Origin: Palleronia salina
GTDB taxonomy: Bacteria; Pseudomonadota; Alphaproteobacteria; Rhodobacterales; Rhodobacteraceae
Assembly (NCBI RefSeq): GCF_900141995.1
Contig: NZ_FQZA01000011.1
Coordinates: forward strand, 58,664-122,663
Length of the DNA stretch: 64,000 nt
Direction of reading: 5' to 3'
The stretch's first letter is position 1; each line of letters opens with the position of its first letter. Position numbers and translations under genes: made by a program. Below the pieces are notes generated by a model, which saw only the letters and a list, made by a program, of their open reading frames with translations, was not told the DNA's origin and searched no databases. Of the stretch, positions 19,783-27,761 are shown piece after piece.

Positions 19783-20513
19783 TGCGGGACTTCAACAAGA
19801 AACGCTATTGGATCGTGGGCGCCTCGGAAGGGCTGGGGCGCGAGGTTGCAAAGGCGGTCAGCCGCGCGGGTGCGCATGTGGTGCTGACGGCGCGCAGCGC
19901 GGACCGTCTGCACGAGCTGGCGGACGAGATCGCCGGCCCGTCCACCGTGGTGACCTGCGACGTGACCGACGACGACGACGTGGCGCGCGCGGCCGGCGAG
20001 GCGGGAGAGCTCGACGGTCTGATCTGGCTGGTCGGCGCCTACTGGCCGCAATCGGCGACGGAATGGACGCCCGAGCAGGTCACGACCATGTTCGACGTGA
20101 ACCTGACCGGCGCCGCAAGGGTGTTGGGACAGGTCGTGCCCGCCATGGTCGCGCGGGACGCGGGCCATATCGTGCTGACGGGGTCGCTGTCGGGTTTCCG
20201 CGGCCTGCCGAACTCGATCGGCTACGGCGCGTCCAAGGCCGGGCTGATGGTGCTGGCCGAGTCCATGTATGCCGACCTGCGCCAGACCGGTGTCGACGTG
20301 CAGCTGGTGAACCCGGGCTTCGTGCGGACGCGGCTGACCGACAAGAACGACTTTCACATGCCCATGATGATGGAGCCCGAGGACGCGGCCCGCGAGATCA
20401 TGGAGCACATGCACGACGACACGTTCGCCAAGAACTTCCCGCGCAGCTTCGGGGCTTTGTTCCGGGTGGCGAATTTCGTGCCGGACTGGATGTATTACCG
20501 CCTGCTGGGCTGA
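19779..20513 (+). CDS. Short-chain dehydrogenase/reductase
   Basis: A 244-residue SDR. The cofactor motif is WIVGASEGLGREV (residues 9-21), the NxxG-type segment is LVGAYWP, and the catalytic set is Ser in LTGSLSGF plus Tyr-x3-Lys in GYGASKAG. It is coupled to DUF3833 by overlapping start and stop. The context of flavin oxidase, DUF1365 and DUF3833 suggests oxidation or reduction of a lipid substrate; the substrate is not known. The gene ends 15 bases before the convergent saccharopine dehydrogenase gene. Confidence 0.9.
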   Translation: MMRDFNKKRYWIVGASEGLGREVAKAVSRAGAHVVLTARSADRLHELADEIAGPSTVVTCDVTDDDDVARAAGEAGELDGLIWLVGAYWPQSATEWTPEQVTTMFDVNLTGAARVLGQVVPAMVARDAGHIVLTGSLSGFRGLPNSIGYGASKAGLMVLAESMYADLRQTGVDVQLVNPGFVRTRLTDKNDFHMPMMMEPEDAAREIMEHMHDDTFAKNFPRSFGALFRVANFVPDWMYYRLLG

Positions 20514-20528
20514 ACCGGGCGCGGCGCC

Positions 20529-21671
20529 TCAGGCGAGGTGATCGACCTCGCCCAGGTGCTGCGCCAGGTCGTCCACGCGCGACAGGAACCGGTCGTAAAG
20601 CTTCGGGTCCGACGGCGCGGCGTGCACGCCCGGGGCGATATCGCCGGCCTGGACAGCGCGGATCGCCATGGCCACCGGGATCGACACAAGCCGCGCCATG
20701 GCGCTGCCGCGCGCGTCGCCCCAGGCATCCATCACGTGGGTCTTGTGGTAGATCGTCCTGCCGTCGCGCTCGGCCCGCAGGTCGACGCACATCACCACGC
20801 GGTCCGGCTCGCCCTCGGCGTAGGCATGTTCGGCCCAGAAGCCGTCGGACATCTCCTTGAGGCGCGCGTCGCCCGCGGGACCCTCCAGCGTCTCGACCTC
20901 GGCGAAGACCGGCGCCCAGGCGTCCGACCAGCCCTGCAGCCGCAGGGTGCCGCGCACGAAGGTTTGCGTGTTCCAGTCCGGATCGAAGCCGTACTGCGCC
21001 ATGAAGGGCAGGCTGTCGCGGTTGGGATAGACCTGGAAGGTCTCGGGCGTCGGCAGCTGCGCCTCGTAATCGCCGATGGCGTCCCAGGGCCGCGCGGCGT
21101 CGAAGGGGGCGCCGTCCTTCAACGACCGCGAGGGCGAGCGCAGCGCCTTCAGCACGCCCAGCGGCGACCAGCTGAACTTGTAGCGGAAATCGTTGGGGAC
21201 CTTGGGAATGCCGCCGCAATAGCTGAGAAAATGCAGCGCGTTGGCGGGGTCGAACGCGTCGCTGGCGCGGTAGTCGTCCATCAGCTTGTGCGCCAGCAGG
21301 TGGTCGATCCCGGGGTCGAGCCCGATCTCGTTCATGAGCGTGACACCGGCGGCCTTGGCCCTTTCGTCCAGCGCCCGCATCTCGGGCGCGATATAGCTGG
21401 AGCTGACGAAATGCGCGCCCCTGGCGATGGCGAGCTCGGCCAGCGCCACGTGGAAATCGCCGGGCAGCATCGACACCACCACGTCGCCCGGCGCCAGCGC
21501 CGCGCCGATGGCGTCCATGTCGAAGGTCTCGATCCGGTCGGTCAGGTCGCCGACCGCCGCCACCGCCTTGTCGCGCGAGCGGTTCCAGACGATCACGTCC
21601 GCGCCCTCCGAGATCAGTTCGCGCAGGCCGGGGATCGCGGACAGGCCGGTGCCGCACCAGTGAATGGTCAT
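20529..21671 (-). CDS. Saccharopine dehydrogenase-like protein (Lys9-type)
   Basis: A 380-residue enzyme with the Rossmann motif HWCGTGLSAIPGLRELI at the N-terminus, then VVSMLPGDFHVALAELAI, the SSYIAPEMRALDERAKAAG segment and EIGLDPGIDHLLAHKLMD, which match the glutamate-forming saccharopine reductase group. It is expected to interconvert saccharopine with glutamate and 2-aminoadipate 6-semialdehyde. The next gene downstream on the same strand order (21718-22770) is the lysine-forming type, so the two could together make a saccharopine route for lysine. Confidence 0.85.
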   Translation of the reverse strand: MTIHWCGTGLSAIPGLRELISEGADVIVWNRSRDKAVAAVGDLTDRIETFDMDAIGAALAPGDVVVSMLPGDFHVALAELAIARGAHFVSSSYIAPEMRALDERAKAAGVTLMNEIGLDPGIDHLLAHKLMDDYRASDAFDPANALHFLSYCGGIPKVPNDFRYKFSWSPLGVLKALRSPSRSLKDGAPFDAARPWDAIGDYEAQLPTPETFQVYPNRDSLPFMAQYGFDPDWNTQTFVRGTLRLQGWSDAWAPVFAEVETLEGPAGDARLKEMSDGFWAEHAYAEGEPDRVVMCVDLRAERDGRTIYHKTHVMDAWGDARGSAMARLVSIPVAMAIRAVQAGDIAPGVHAAPSDPKLYDRFLSRVDDLAQHLGEVDHLA

Positions 21672-21695
21672 CGCTTGGGGCTCCTGTTGGGATTT

Positions 21696-21717
21696 AGGTA
21701 TTTGGGGAAAGATGAAG
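21696..21717 (+). repeat. Dispersed 22-bp intergenic repeat, copy 1
   Basis: Reads AGGTATTT, GG, then GGAAAGATGAAG. It differs from copies at 33498 and 36974 only in the two central bases. It fills the gap between two minus-strand genes and ends right at the stop codon of the upstream one. This copy lacks the G-rich hairpin seen before the other two. Confidence 0.8.
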
Positions 21718-22770
21718 TCACGGACGGTGCGCGAAGAAGGTCTCGCGCGCGCGGGCCCAGACCGGGTCGGTGTCGATGCGGGGCAGGGCGCGCAGGGTCG
21801 GCAGAAGCTGCGCGGCGTAGTCCTGCGAAGCCTCGACCGGCAGCATCGAGGGCAGGTTGTCGATGGCCATGACGTCCAGCGGCGGGGAGTCGTGGACCCT
21901 GAGCACCGGCGCGTCCCAGGTGGTGGTGCGGTCGTAGACCTTCACCGGCGAGAAATCGGACGTGGGGTCGCAGGCGATATCGCCGATCACCGTCAGGCGG
22001 CGCGGCGCGGTCTTCGCGTCCGCGGGCACGAAGACGGGGCAGCCCGGCGCGGCGAGGATGCAGTTCAGGAACAGGTGGTGGTGCAGGACCTCGGGGAAGG
22101 GGCCGCCACGGGCGGTCTCGGCCATGTCCCAGCGGGTGACGGGCGCGCGCACGGCGGTGCAGAAATCCGACGCGCCGGAGCCCACGCGCCCCTTGGCGCC
22201 GATGACCAGCACGGTGGGGAAGCTGGCCGTCGCGTCTTTCAGCTGCGTCCGCACGTCTTCCGCCAGGGCATCGGCGTCGGGATAGCTGCGCGCGGGCGGG
22301 CAGGGCGCGCCCTTCTGCTGCGCGGCCCAGGCCATGAGCGACACCGCCGCCCCCGCGAAGCCCGCCCAGTAGCCGAAGGCGGCGACGCGCTTGCCCGCGT
22401 CGTCGACCAGGTATTCCAGGTCGTAGAGGGTGCCGCCCCCGGCCTTGAACCGCTCGAGCAGGCGACGCCCGTCGGCCTGTCCCTTGTAGGCGTGGCCGAA
22501 CATGATGTGGCGGTGACCGAGCGGCGTGCCGTCGTCGGGCAATTCCTTCAGGCCGAAGATGATGGCGTCCGCCGGCGCGTGGGGCCAGCTGCCCTCGGGC
22601 GCGATCACGGCGCCCGCGTCGCGGTAGCCGTCGATGGGAATGGCGCGGGTGCTGCTTTCCTCCACCGTGACGCGCAGGCCTGCCTGGATCAGCCCGGCCG
22701 CGCCCTCGGGCGTCAGGCCCACCCGGTCCTCGTTCGCGCGCGGCTCGGCGCGGACCCAGAGATGCGTCAT
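21718..22770 (-). CDS. Saccharopine dehydrogenase-like protein (Lys1-type, lysine-forming)
   Basis: A 350-residue protein related to NAD+-dependent saccharopine dehydrogenase (L-lysine-forming) and alanine-dehydrogenase-fold enzymes. It has the N-terminal LWVRAEPRANEDRVGLTPEGAAGLIQAG segment with the conserved Arg/Lys-type residues, FGLKELPDDGTP, HIMFGHAYKGQADG and a central LVIGAKGRVGSGA nucleotide-binding motif. It starts at 22770 after GGAGATACC. It is followed after one 22-bp repeat by the Lys9-type partner. Confidence 0.87.
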   Translation of the reverse strand: MTHLWVRAEPRANEDRVGLTPEGAAGLIQAGLRVTVEESSTRAIPIDGYRDAGAVIAPEGSWPHAPADAIIFGLKELPDDGTPLGHRHIMFGHAYKGQADGRRLLERFKAGGGTLYDLEYLVDDAGKRVAAFGYWAGFAGAAVSLMAWAAQQKGAPCPPARSYPDADALAEDVRTQLKDATASFPTVLVIGAKGRVGSGASDFCTAVRAPVTRWDMAETARGGPFPEVLHHHLFLNCILAAPGCPVFVPADAKTAPRRLTVIGDIACDPTSDFSPVKVYDRTTTWDAPVLRVHDSPPLDVMAIDNLPSMLPVEASQDYAAQLLPTLRALPRIDTDPVWARARETFFAHRP

Positions 22771-22783
22771 GGCGGTATCTCCC

Positions 22784-23425
22784 TCAGTAATGGGTGCGCG
22801 CGTGGGCGCGGTCGTCGCGGTCCAGGTGCGGCGTGGCGTTGAAGCCCGCGAGCAGCATCTGGTCGCGGCGGATATGGAAGCGGTGGATCGACGTGTTGTG
22901 GATCGGCATCAGCACGTGGGCCAGCCGCGTGGCGTCGAGCTCGAGCACGTGGCGCAGGGCCATGCCGATGACCCCGCCCGAGGTGACGCAGAGGGTTCGC
23001 CGCCCTTCGGCCGCCGCCTCGATCAGGACCGAGGTGATGCGCGCCTCGAAGCTGGCGAAAGTTTCGGTCCCCATGATCTCGGCCGCGTGCCAGGCGCGCA
23101 TGACCTGCGGCGCGTGGTCGAAGAACCCGTCGGCGTCCGGCATGGGCACGCCGTGCACATCCTCGAGCGCGCGGCCCAGGGCGAAATAGTCCATCTCGTT
23201 CAGGCGCGGGTCCTCGGCCGCCTCGACCCCCATGGAGGCGGCCGTTTCGCGGTGGCGCCGCAAGGTGCCCGACAGCACCGCGTCGAAGCCTTCGCCCTGG
23301 TCGCGCAGCCAGTCGCCCAGCCATTCGGCCTGGCGGAACCCCAGGTCGCTCAGCCGGTCGTATTCCTCTTCGGTCGCGGCGTGGGAATTGGCCTGGCCGT
23401 GGCGGACCAGAACGATTTCGCCCAT
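22784..23425 (-). CDS. Histidine phosphatase family protein
   Basis: A 213-residue phosphoglycerate-mutase-fold phosphatase. The catalytic motif LVRHGQA is at residues 5-11 and the second half shows the TSGGVIGM segment with the active-site surroundings of the family. The ATG at 23425 (MGEIVLVRHG) directly precedes the first strand and has GGAGACGA upstream; the longer frame to 23512 is unlikely. The substrate is unknown. It is upstream of the saccharopine dehydrogenase genes on the same strand and divergent from fdhA. Confidence 0.9.
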   Translation of the reverse strand: MGEIVLVRHGQANSHAATEEEYDRLSDLGFRQAEWLGDWLRDQGEGFDAVLSGTLRRHRETAASMGVEAAEDPRLNEMDYFALGRALEDVHGVPMPDADGFFDHAPQVMRAWHAAEIMGTETFASFEARITSVLIEAAAEGRRTLCVTSGGVIGMALRHVLELDATRLAHVLMPIHNTSIHRFHIRRDQMLLAGFNATPHLDRDDRAHARTHY

Positions 23426-23565
23426 CGGGTCGTCTCCTTGCCTGATGAATCCGGCGATAGCCGCTTTCGGCGCGTGGCGCAAATGGGCGTGAGACGTCGC
23501 ATTCGGGGGCATGACACACCGGCATCCATCGCTAGGGTGGGGCGGCGCGCGACAGGGGGGACAGC

Positions 23566-26349
23566 ATGGCCGATCCGGTGATCTTCAAGCTCGACGGACA
23601 GACCGTCACCGCCCGGCCGGGCGAAACCATCTGGCAGGTGGCCAAGCGGCAGGGCACGACCATCCCGCACCTGTGCTACAAGGACAGCCCCGGTTACCGG
23701 CCCGACGGCAACTGCCGGTCCTGCATGGTGGCGATCGACGGCGAGCGGACGCTGGCCGCGTCCTGCATCCGCACGCCCGAGGACGGCATGGAGGTCACCA
23801 CCCAGGGGGCGCGCGAAACGCAGGCGCGCCGCATGGTGCTGGAGCTGCTGACCGCCGACCAGCCCGACGCGACCGCGGCGCACGATCGCGGCTCGCACAT
23901 GCGCGAGGTCGCCGACCAGGCCGAGGTCACCGACAGCCGGTTCCCCCCGCTGGATACCGCGCACGTGCCGCTGCTGGACGACAGCCATGTCGCGATGCGC
24001 GTGAACCTCGACGCCTGCATCCAGTGCGGGCTGTGCGTGCGCGCGTGCCGCGAGGTGCAGGTGAACGACGTGATCGGCATGGCGGGACGGGGGCACGCGG
24101 CCTACCCGGTCTTCGACATGGACGACCCCATGGGCGACAGCACCTGCGTCGCCTGCGGCGAATGCGTGCAGGCCTGTCCCACGGGCGCGCTGATGCCCGC
24201 CAGCGTGCTGGACGACCAGCAGCGCGGCGATAGCAGCGATTTTGACACCGAGGTGAAATCGATCTGCCCGTTCTGCGGCGTCGGGTGCCAGGTGTCCATG
24301 AAGGTGAAGGACGGACGCATCGCCTACGTGGACGGCATCGACGGCCCCGCGAACGAAGGGCGCCTGTGCGTGAAGGGTCGGTTCGGCTTCGACTACATCC
24401 ACCACCCGCATCGCCTGACCAAGCCCCTGATCCGCCGCGACGATGCACCGGACAAGGGGCTGAACGTCGATCCCAGCAACCCCTGGACCCATTTCCGCGA
24501 AGCGACGTGGGAGGAGGCGCTGGACCGCGCGGCCCACGGGCTGGGCGACTTGCGCAGCTACTACGGCGGCCGGTCGGTGGCGGGTTTCGGCAGCGCCAAG
24601 TGCACCAACGAAGAGGCGTACCTTTTCCAGAAGCTGATCCGCCAGGCTTTCGGCCACAACAACGTGGATCACTGCACGCGGCTCTGCCACGCGTCCTCGG
24701 TCGCCGCGCTGATGGAGAACGTGGGATCGGGCGCCGTGACCGCCGGCTTCCGCGAGATCGAGAACGCCGAGGTCGCCATCGTCATCGGCGCCAACCCGGC
24801 CGAGAACCATCCCGTCGCGGCCACCTATTTCAAGCAGTTCGCCCAGCGGGGCGGACAGCTGATCGTGATCGACCCGCGTGGGCAGGCCATGGCGCGCCAT
24901 GCCAGCCACATGCTGCAATTCCGGCCGGGCACGGACGTGGCGCTGCTCAACGGCATGATGAACGTGATCGTCGAGGAAAAGCTCTACGACCGGCAGTATA
25001 TCGAGGGTTTCACCGAGGGCTTCTTCGAGTTCCGCGACCACATCCGGGCCTTCCCGCCCGAGCGGATGGCCGAGATCTGCGGCATCGACGCCGAGACGAT
25101 CCGCGACGTGGCGCGCACCTTCGCGCGGGCGAGCCGGGCGATGATCTTCTGGGGCATGGGCGTCAGCCAGCACGTCCACGGCACCGACAACGCGCGGTGT
25201 CTGATCTCGCTCGCGCTGCTGTGCGGACAGATCGGGCGGCCGGGCACCGGCCTGCACCCGCTGAGGGGGCAGAACAACGTGCAGGGCGCCAGCGACGCCG
25301 GGCTGATCCCGCACGTGATGCCGAACTATCAAAGCGTCGAGGACAGCGAGGTGCGCGAGCTGTTCCGTCACATCTGGGGCGGCACCGAGATCGACCCGAC
25401 GCCCGGCATGACGGTGGTCGAGATCATCGACGCCATCTACCGCGGCGAGATCAAGGGCATGTATATCCTGGGCGAGAACCCGGCCATGTCCGACCCCGAC
25501 GTGGAACATGCCCGCAAGGCGCTGGCCCAGCTCGACCACCTGGTCGTGCAGGACATCTTCCTGACCGAGACGGCGAACTTCGCCGACGTGATCCTGCCCG
25601 CCGCCGCCTTTCCCGAGAAGCGGGGCACGGTCACCAACACCAACCGGCAGGTGCAGATGGGCCGCGCCGCGGTGGATCCGCCGGGCGCGGCGCGGCCGGA
25701 CTGGGAGATCGTCGTCGACATGGCGAACCGGCTGGGGCTCGACTGGGATTACGACGGGCCGCGCAGCGTCTTCGACGAGATGAAGATGTCCATGCGCAAC
25801 CTGCACCACATCACGTGGAACCGGGTCGAGAGCGAAGGCTCGGTCACCTTCCCGGCCATGTCGCGCGACGATCCGGGCCGCTCGGTCATGTTCGGCGAGG
25901 GCTTTCCGCGCCGCGCGGGCCGCGCCAAGTTCACACCCGCCCGCGTCACCCCGCCCGCCGAGGCGCCCAGCGAGGATTACCCGATGATCCTGATCACCGG
26001 GCGCCAGCTGGAGCACTGGCACACGGGCGCGATGACGCGCCGGGCCTCGGTGCTGGACCAGATCGAACCGGCGCCGACCTGCTCGATGCATCCCAGGACC
26101 CTCAAGCGGCTGGGCGTGGAGCCCGGCGGGCAGGTGCGTCTGACCAGCCGGCGCGGCAGCGTGACGGTCGATGCACGGTCGGATCGCAACGTGGCCGAGG
26201 ACTGCGCCTTCCTGCCCTTCGCCTATGTCGAGGCGGCGGCCAACATCCTGACCAACCCGACGCTGGACCCATGGGGCAAGATCCCCGAATTCAAATACTC
26301 GGCCGTCCGGGTCGAGGCGGCGTCGGACAAGGCGGTGGCGGCCGAGTAG
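23566..26349 (+). CDS. Molybdenum-dependent formate dehydrogenase alpha subunit
   Basis: A 927-residue molybdopterin oxidoreductase. An N-terminal [2Fe-2S] domain (HLCYKDSPGYRPDGNCRSC, then C) is followed by two [4Fe-4S] clusters (CIQCGLCVRAC from about residue 151; CVACGECVQACPTG from about 194) and the molybdopterin domain cluster CPFCGVGC (about 234) with GRLCVKGR. The predicted Mo ligand is Cys373 in RLCHASSVAAL, replacing the selenocysteine of E. coli FdhF. No genes for beta, gamma or FdsB/FdsG subunits lie beside it, so its electron acceptor is unclear. The cofactor genes fdhD-mobA-mobB-moeA at 42.4-46.5 kb are probable partners. Confidence 0.93.
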   Translation: MADPVIFKLDGQTVTARPGETIWQVAKRQGTTIPHLCYKDSPGYRPDGNCRSCMVAIDGERTLAASCIRTPEDGMEVTTQGARETQARRMVLELLTADQPDATAAHDRGSHMREVADQAEVTDSRFPPLDTAHVPLLDDSHVAMRVNLDACIQCGLCVRACREVQVNDVIGMAGRGHAAYPVFDMDDPMGDSTCVACGECVQACPTGALMPASVLDDQQRGDSSDFDTEVKSICPFCGVGCQVSMKVKDGRIAYVDGIDGPANEGRLCVKGRFGFDYIHHPHRLTKPLIRRDDAPDKGLNVDPSNPWTHFREATWEEALDRAAHGLGDLRSYYGGRSVAGFGSAKCTNEEAYLFQKLIRQAFGHNNVDHCTRLCHASSVAALMENVGSGAVTAGFREIENAEVAIVIGANPAENHPVAATYFKQFAQRGGQLIVIDPRGQAMARHASHMLQFRPGTDVALLNGMMNVIVEEKLYDRQYIEGFTEGFFEFRDHIRAFPPERMAEICGIDAETIRDVARTFARASRAMIFWGMGVSQHVHGTDNARCLISLALLCGQIGRPGTGLHPLRGQNNVQGASDAGLIPHVMPNYQSVEDSEVRELFRHIWGGTEIDPTPGMTVVEIIDAIYRGEIKGMYILGENPAMSDPDVEHARKALAQLDHLVVQDIFLTETANFADVILPAAAFPEKRGTVTNTNRQVQMGRAAVDPPGAARPDWEIVVDMANRLGLDWDYDGPRSVFDEMKMSMRNLHHITWNRVESEGSVTFPAMSRDDPGRSVMFGEGFPRRAGRAKFTPARVTPPAEAPSEDYPMILITGRQLEHWHTGAMTRRASVLDQIEPAPTCSMHPRTLKRLGVEPGGQVRLTSRRGSVTVDARSDRNVAEDCAFLPFAYVEAAANILTNPTLDPWGKIPEFKYSAVRVEAASDKAVAAE

Positions 26350-26472
26350 GCGCGCCGGGCCGCCCCGACTGCGACATTCTGGCGCGGTAAGCCATTGGCT
26401 GGTCAAGCATTTCGCCTTCAAGGGGTGCGGAAAAATTTGTTCGCCGCTTTGGCGACAACATGCCGAAGCTGT

Positions 26473-26491
26473 CGATTTCCTCAGGAAATCG
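26473..26491. promoter_or_regulatory. Palindrome in the fdhA-DUF481 intergenic region
   Basis: CGATTTCC-TCA-GGAAATCG, perfect 8-bp arms with a 3-base spacer, in the 294-base gap between fdhA and the DUF481 gene. No T-run follows, so an operator is at least as likely as a terminator. The surrounding gap is AT-richer than its neighbours and holds no ORF that I can support. Confidence 0.5.
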
Positions 26492-26600
26492 GCGGCGGGA
26501 TTCCGCGCCCTGTTGCGTGATTGCACGGCCAGGCAAAGGCTCCGAACAATCTGGGCGCACGCGTTGAACCCGCGCGGGTGAAAATCATTCTCCAGGCTCA

Positions 26601-26619
26601 CGCGGCGCCTCCCGCCGCG
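26601..26619 (+). promoter_or_regulatory. 5' leader hairpin of the DUF481 gene
   Basis: CGCGGCG-CCTCC-CGCCGCG, a perfect 7-bp stem with a 5-base loop that contains CCTCC, complementary to the ribosome-binding consensus GGAGG. It lies 13 bases before the TGGAG ribosome-binding site of the outer-membrane protein gene, so it could stabilise or control the mRNA leader. Confidence 0.4.
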
Positions 26620-26643
26620 CGGTTTCTTACTGGAGTTCGTCAG

Positions 26644-27555
26644 ATGACACATACCCAAAGCATCGCCGTTTCGGCCGCGCTTGCCGCCCTGCTGGGGTCG
26701 GCCGCGCACGCCCAGACCACCACCTTCGACAACACCGGCCTGCGCGGCGACAGCGCCGTCGAGGACGCGAACGAGAACCTCGCCGAGGATATCGAAGACG
26801 ATTTCGACCGCCAGACGCGCCGCTTCGGCAACGAGGGTCGCGCCCAGGGCTTCACCGGCTCGGTCGCGCTGCGCGCCACCGCCGATACCGGCGACAGCCA
26901 GCAGGACAACGACGACTCGCTCGACCTCGGGGTCGGGTCGAACCTGGGCTATGTCTGGGGCCCCAACGGCGTCGAGCTGGGCCTCTACTATGCCTATTCC
27001 GAGGCCGACGGCGACACGGACGAGAACAGCCTGCTCTACAGCCTGCAGTACACGCGCGACATCAACCCGCAGCTCTATGGCTTCGCCAAGCTGCAGGGCA
27101 CCTATGACGGCGAGACCGACCGCCCGAACACCGCCAACACCTTCGAGCGCGAGAACGACGTGTTCCTCGGCTTCGGTGCCGGTTACCGCGTGATCGACAC
27201 GGCGCAGACCCAGTGGTCGATCCAGGCCGGTCCCGGCTATCGCTTCGCCAGCTTCCGCGACATCGGCGCGGTCGTGCCGGGCGCCGACAACGACGACATC
27301 AACGAGGCCGCGTTCTCGCTGTCGTCGGAGTACCTGCAGCGCATCAACGAGCGCGTGTACCTGACCAACGACACCGACATCATCGCGTCGGACTCGGACA
27401 CCGTGCTTTACAACGACCTGGGCCTGAACGTGTCGATGACCGACGTGCTGGCGCTGCGCACCTCGGTGCAGTCGGAGTATCACACCGATCCCGCGCCGGG
27501 GAACAAGTCGACCGAGCACCAGTTCGGCGTCTCGCTGGTCTACACCCTGAACTGA
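26644..27555 (+). CDS. DUF481 outer-membrane beta-barrel protein
   Basis: A 303-residue secreted protein. The signal peptide is MTHTQSIAVSAALAALLGSAAHAQ. After an acidic linker (VEDANENLAEDIEDDFDRQTRRFG) the rest is alternating amphipathic strands typical of DUF481, with a barrel-ending Tyr-Thr-Leu-Asn terminus (VSLVYTLN). Such proteins are salt-stress-induced outer-membrane proteins in other Proteobacteria. ATG 26644 is preceded by TGGAG. A terminator-like hairpin follows. Confidence 0.88.
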   Translation: MTHTQSIAVSAALAALLGSAAHAQTTTFDNTGLRGDSAVEDANENLAEDIEDDFDRQTRRFGNEGRAQGFTGSVALRATADTGDSQQDNDDSLDLGVGSNLGYVWGPNGVELGLYYAYSEADGDTDENSLLYSLQYTRDINPQLYGFAKLQGTYDGETDRPNTANTFERENDVFLGFGAGYRVIDTAQTQWSIQAGPGYRFASFRDIGAVVPGADNDDINEAAFSLSSEYLQRINERVYLTNDTDIIASDSDTVLYNDLGLNVSMTDVLALRTSVQSEYHTDPAPGNKSTEHQFGVSLVYTLN

Positions 27556-27580
27556 GCCACGCGCGCAGTTTCGACCATTC

Positions 27581-27609
27581 AAGGGGCGGCCCGTCGCGGG
27601 TCGCCCCTT
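27581..27609 (+). terminator. Hairpin after the DUF481 gene
   Basis: Stem AAGGGGCGGCCCG / CGGGTCGCCCCTT with loop TCG: 8 outer base pairs, one G-T-type position, then 4 more pairs. It lies 26 bases after the stop codon. The 3' side is followed by CGCATTC rather than a T-run. Confidence 0.6.
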
Positions 27610-27761
27610 CGCATTCGCAGCATCTGTGCCGCTCTGCGGGATGGCGCGTGCCGCTGGCCGGTCGTGTCGGAAAAGGCGCAGCCGGATACTTGACCCGGCC
27701 CATATTTTCGGTCGCAATGCCCCCAACGCCGCAAGCAATAGCGGCGAGGGAGGACATCGTC

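Noticed and set aside
23350..27738. Very long antisense frame of 1462 codons
   Set aside because: It is opposite the strongly recognisable formate dehydrogenase and DUF481 genes; it is a shadow produced by high GC third positions and has no recognisable domain.
27717..27761. ATG at 27717 as the start of the acyl-CoA synthetase
   Set aside because: There is no ribosome-binding site before it, while GAGGGAGGA lies seven bases before the in-frame GTG at 27762.
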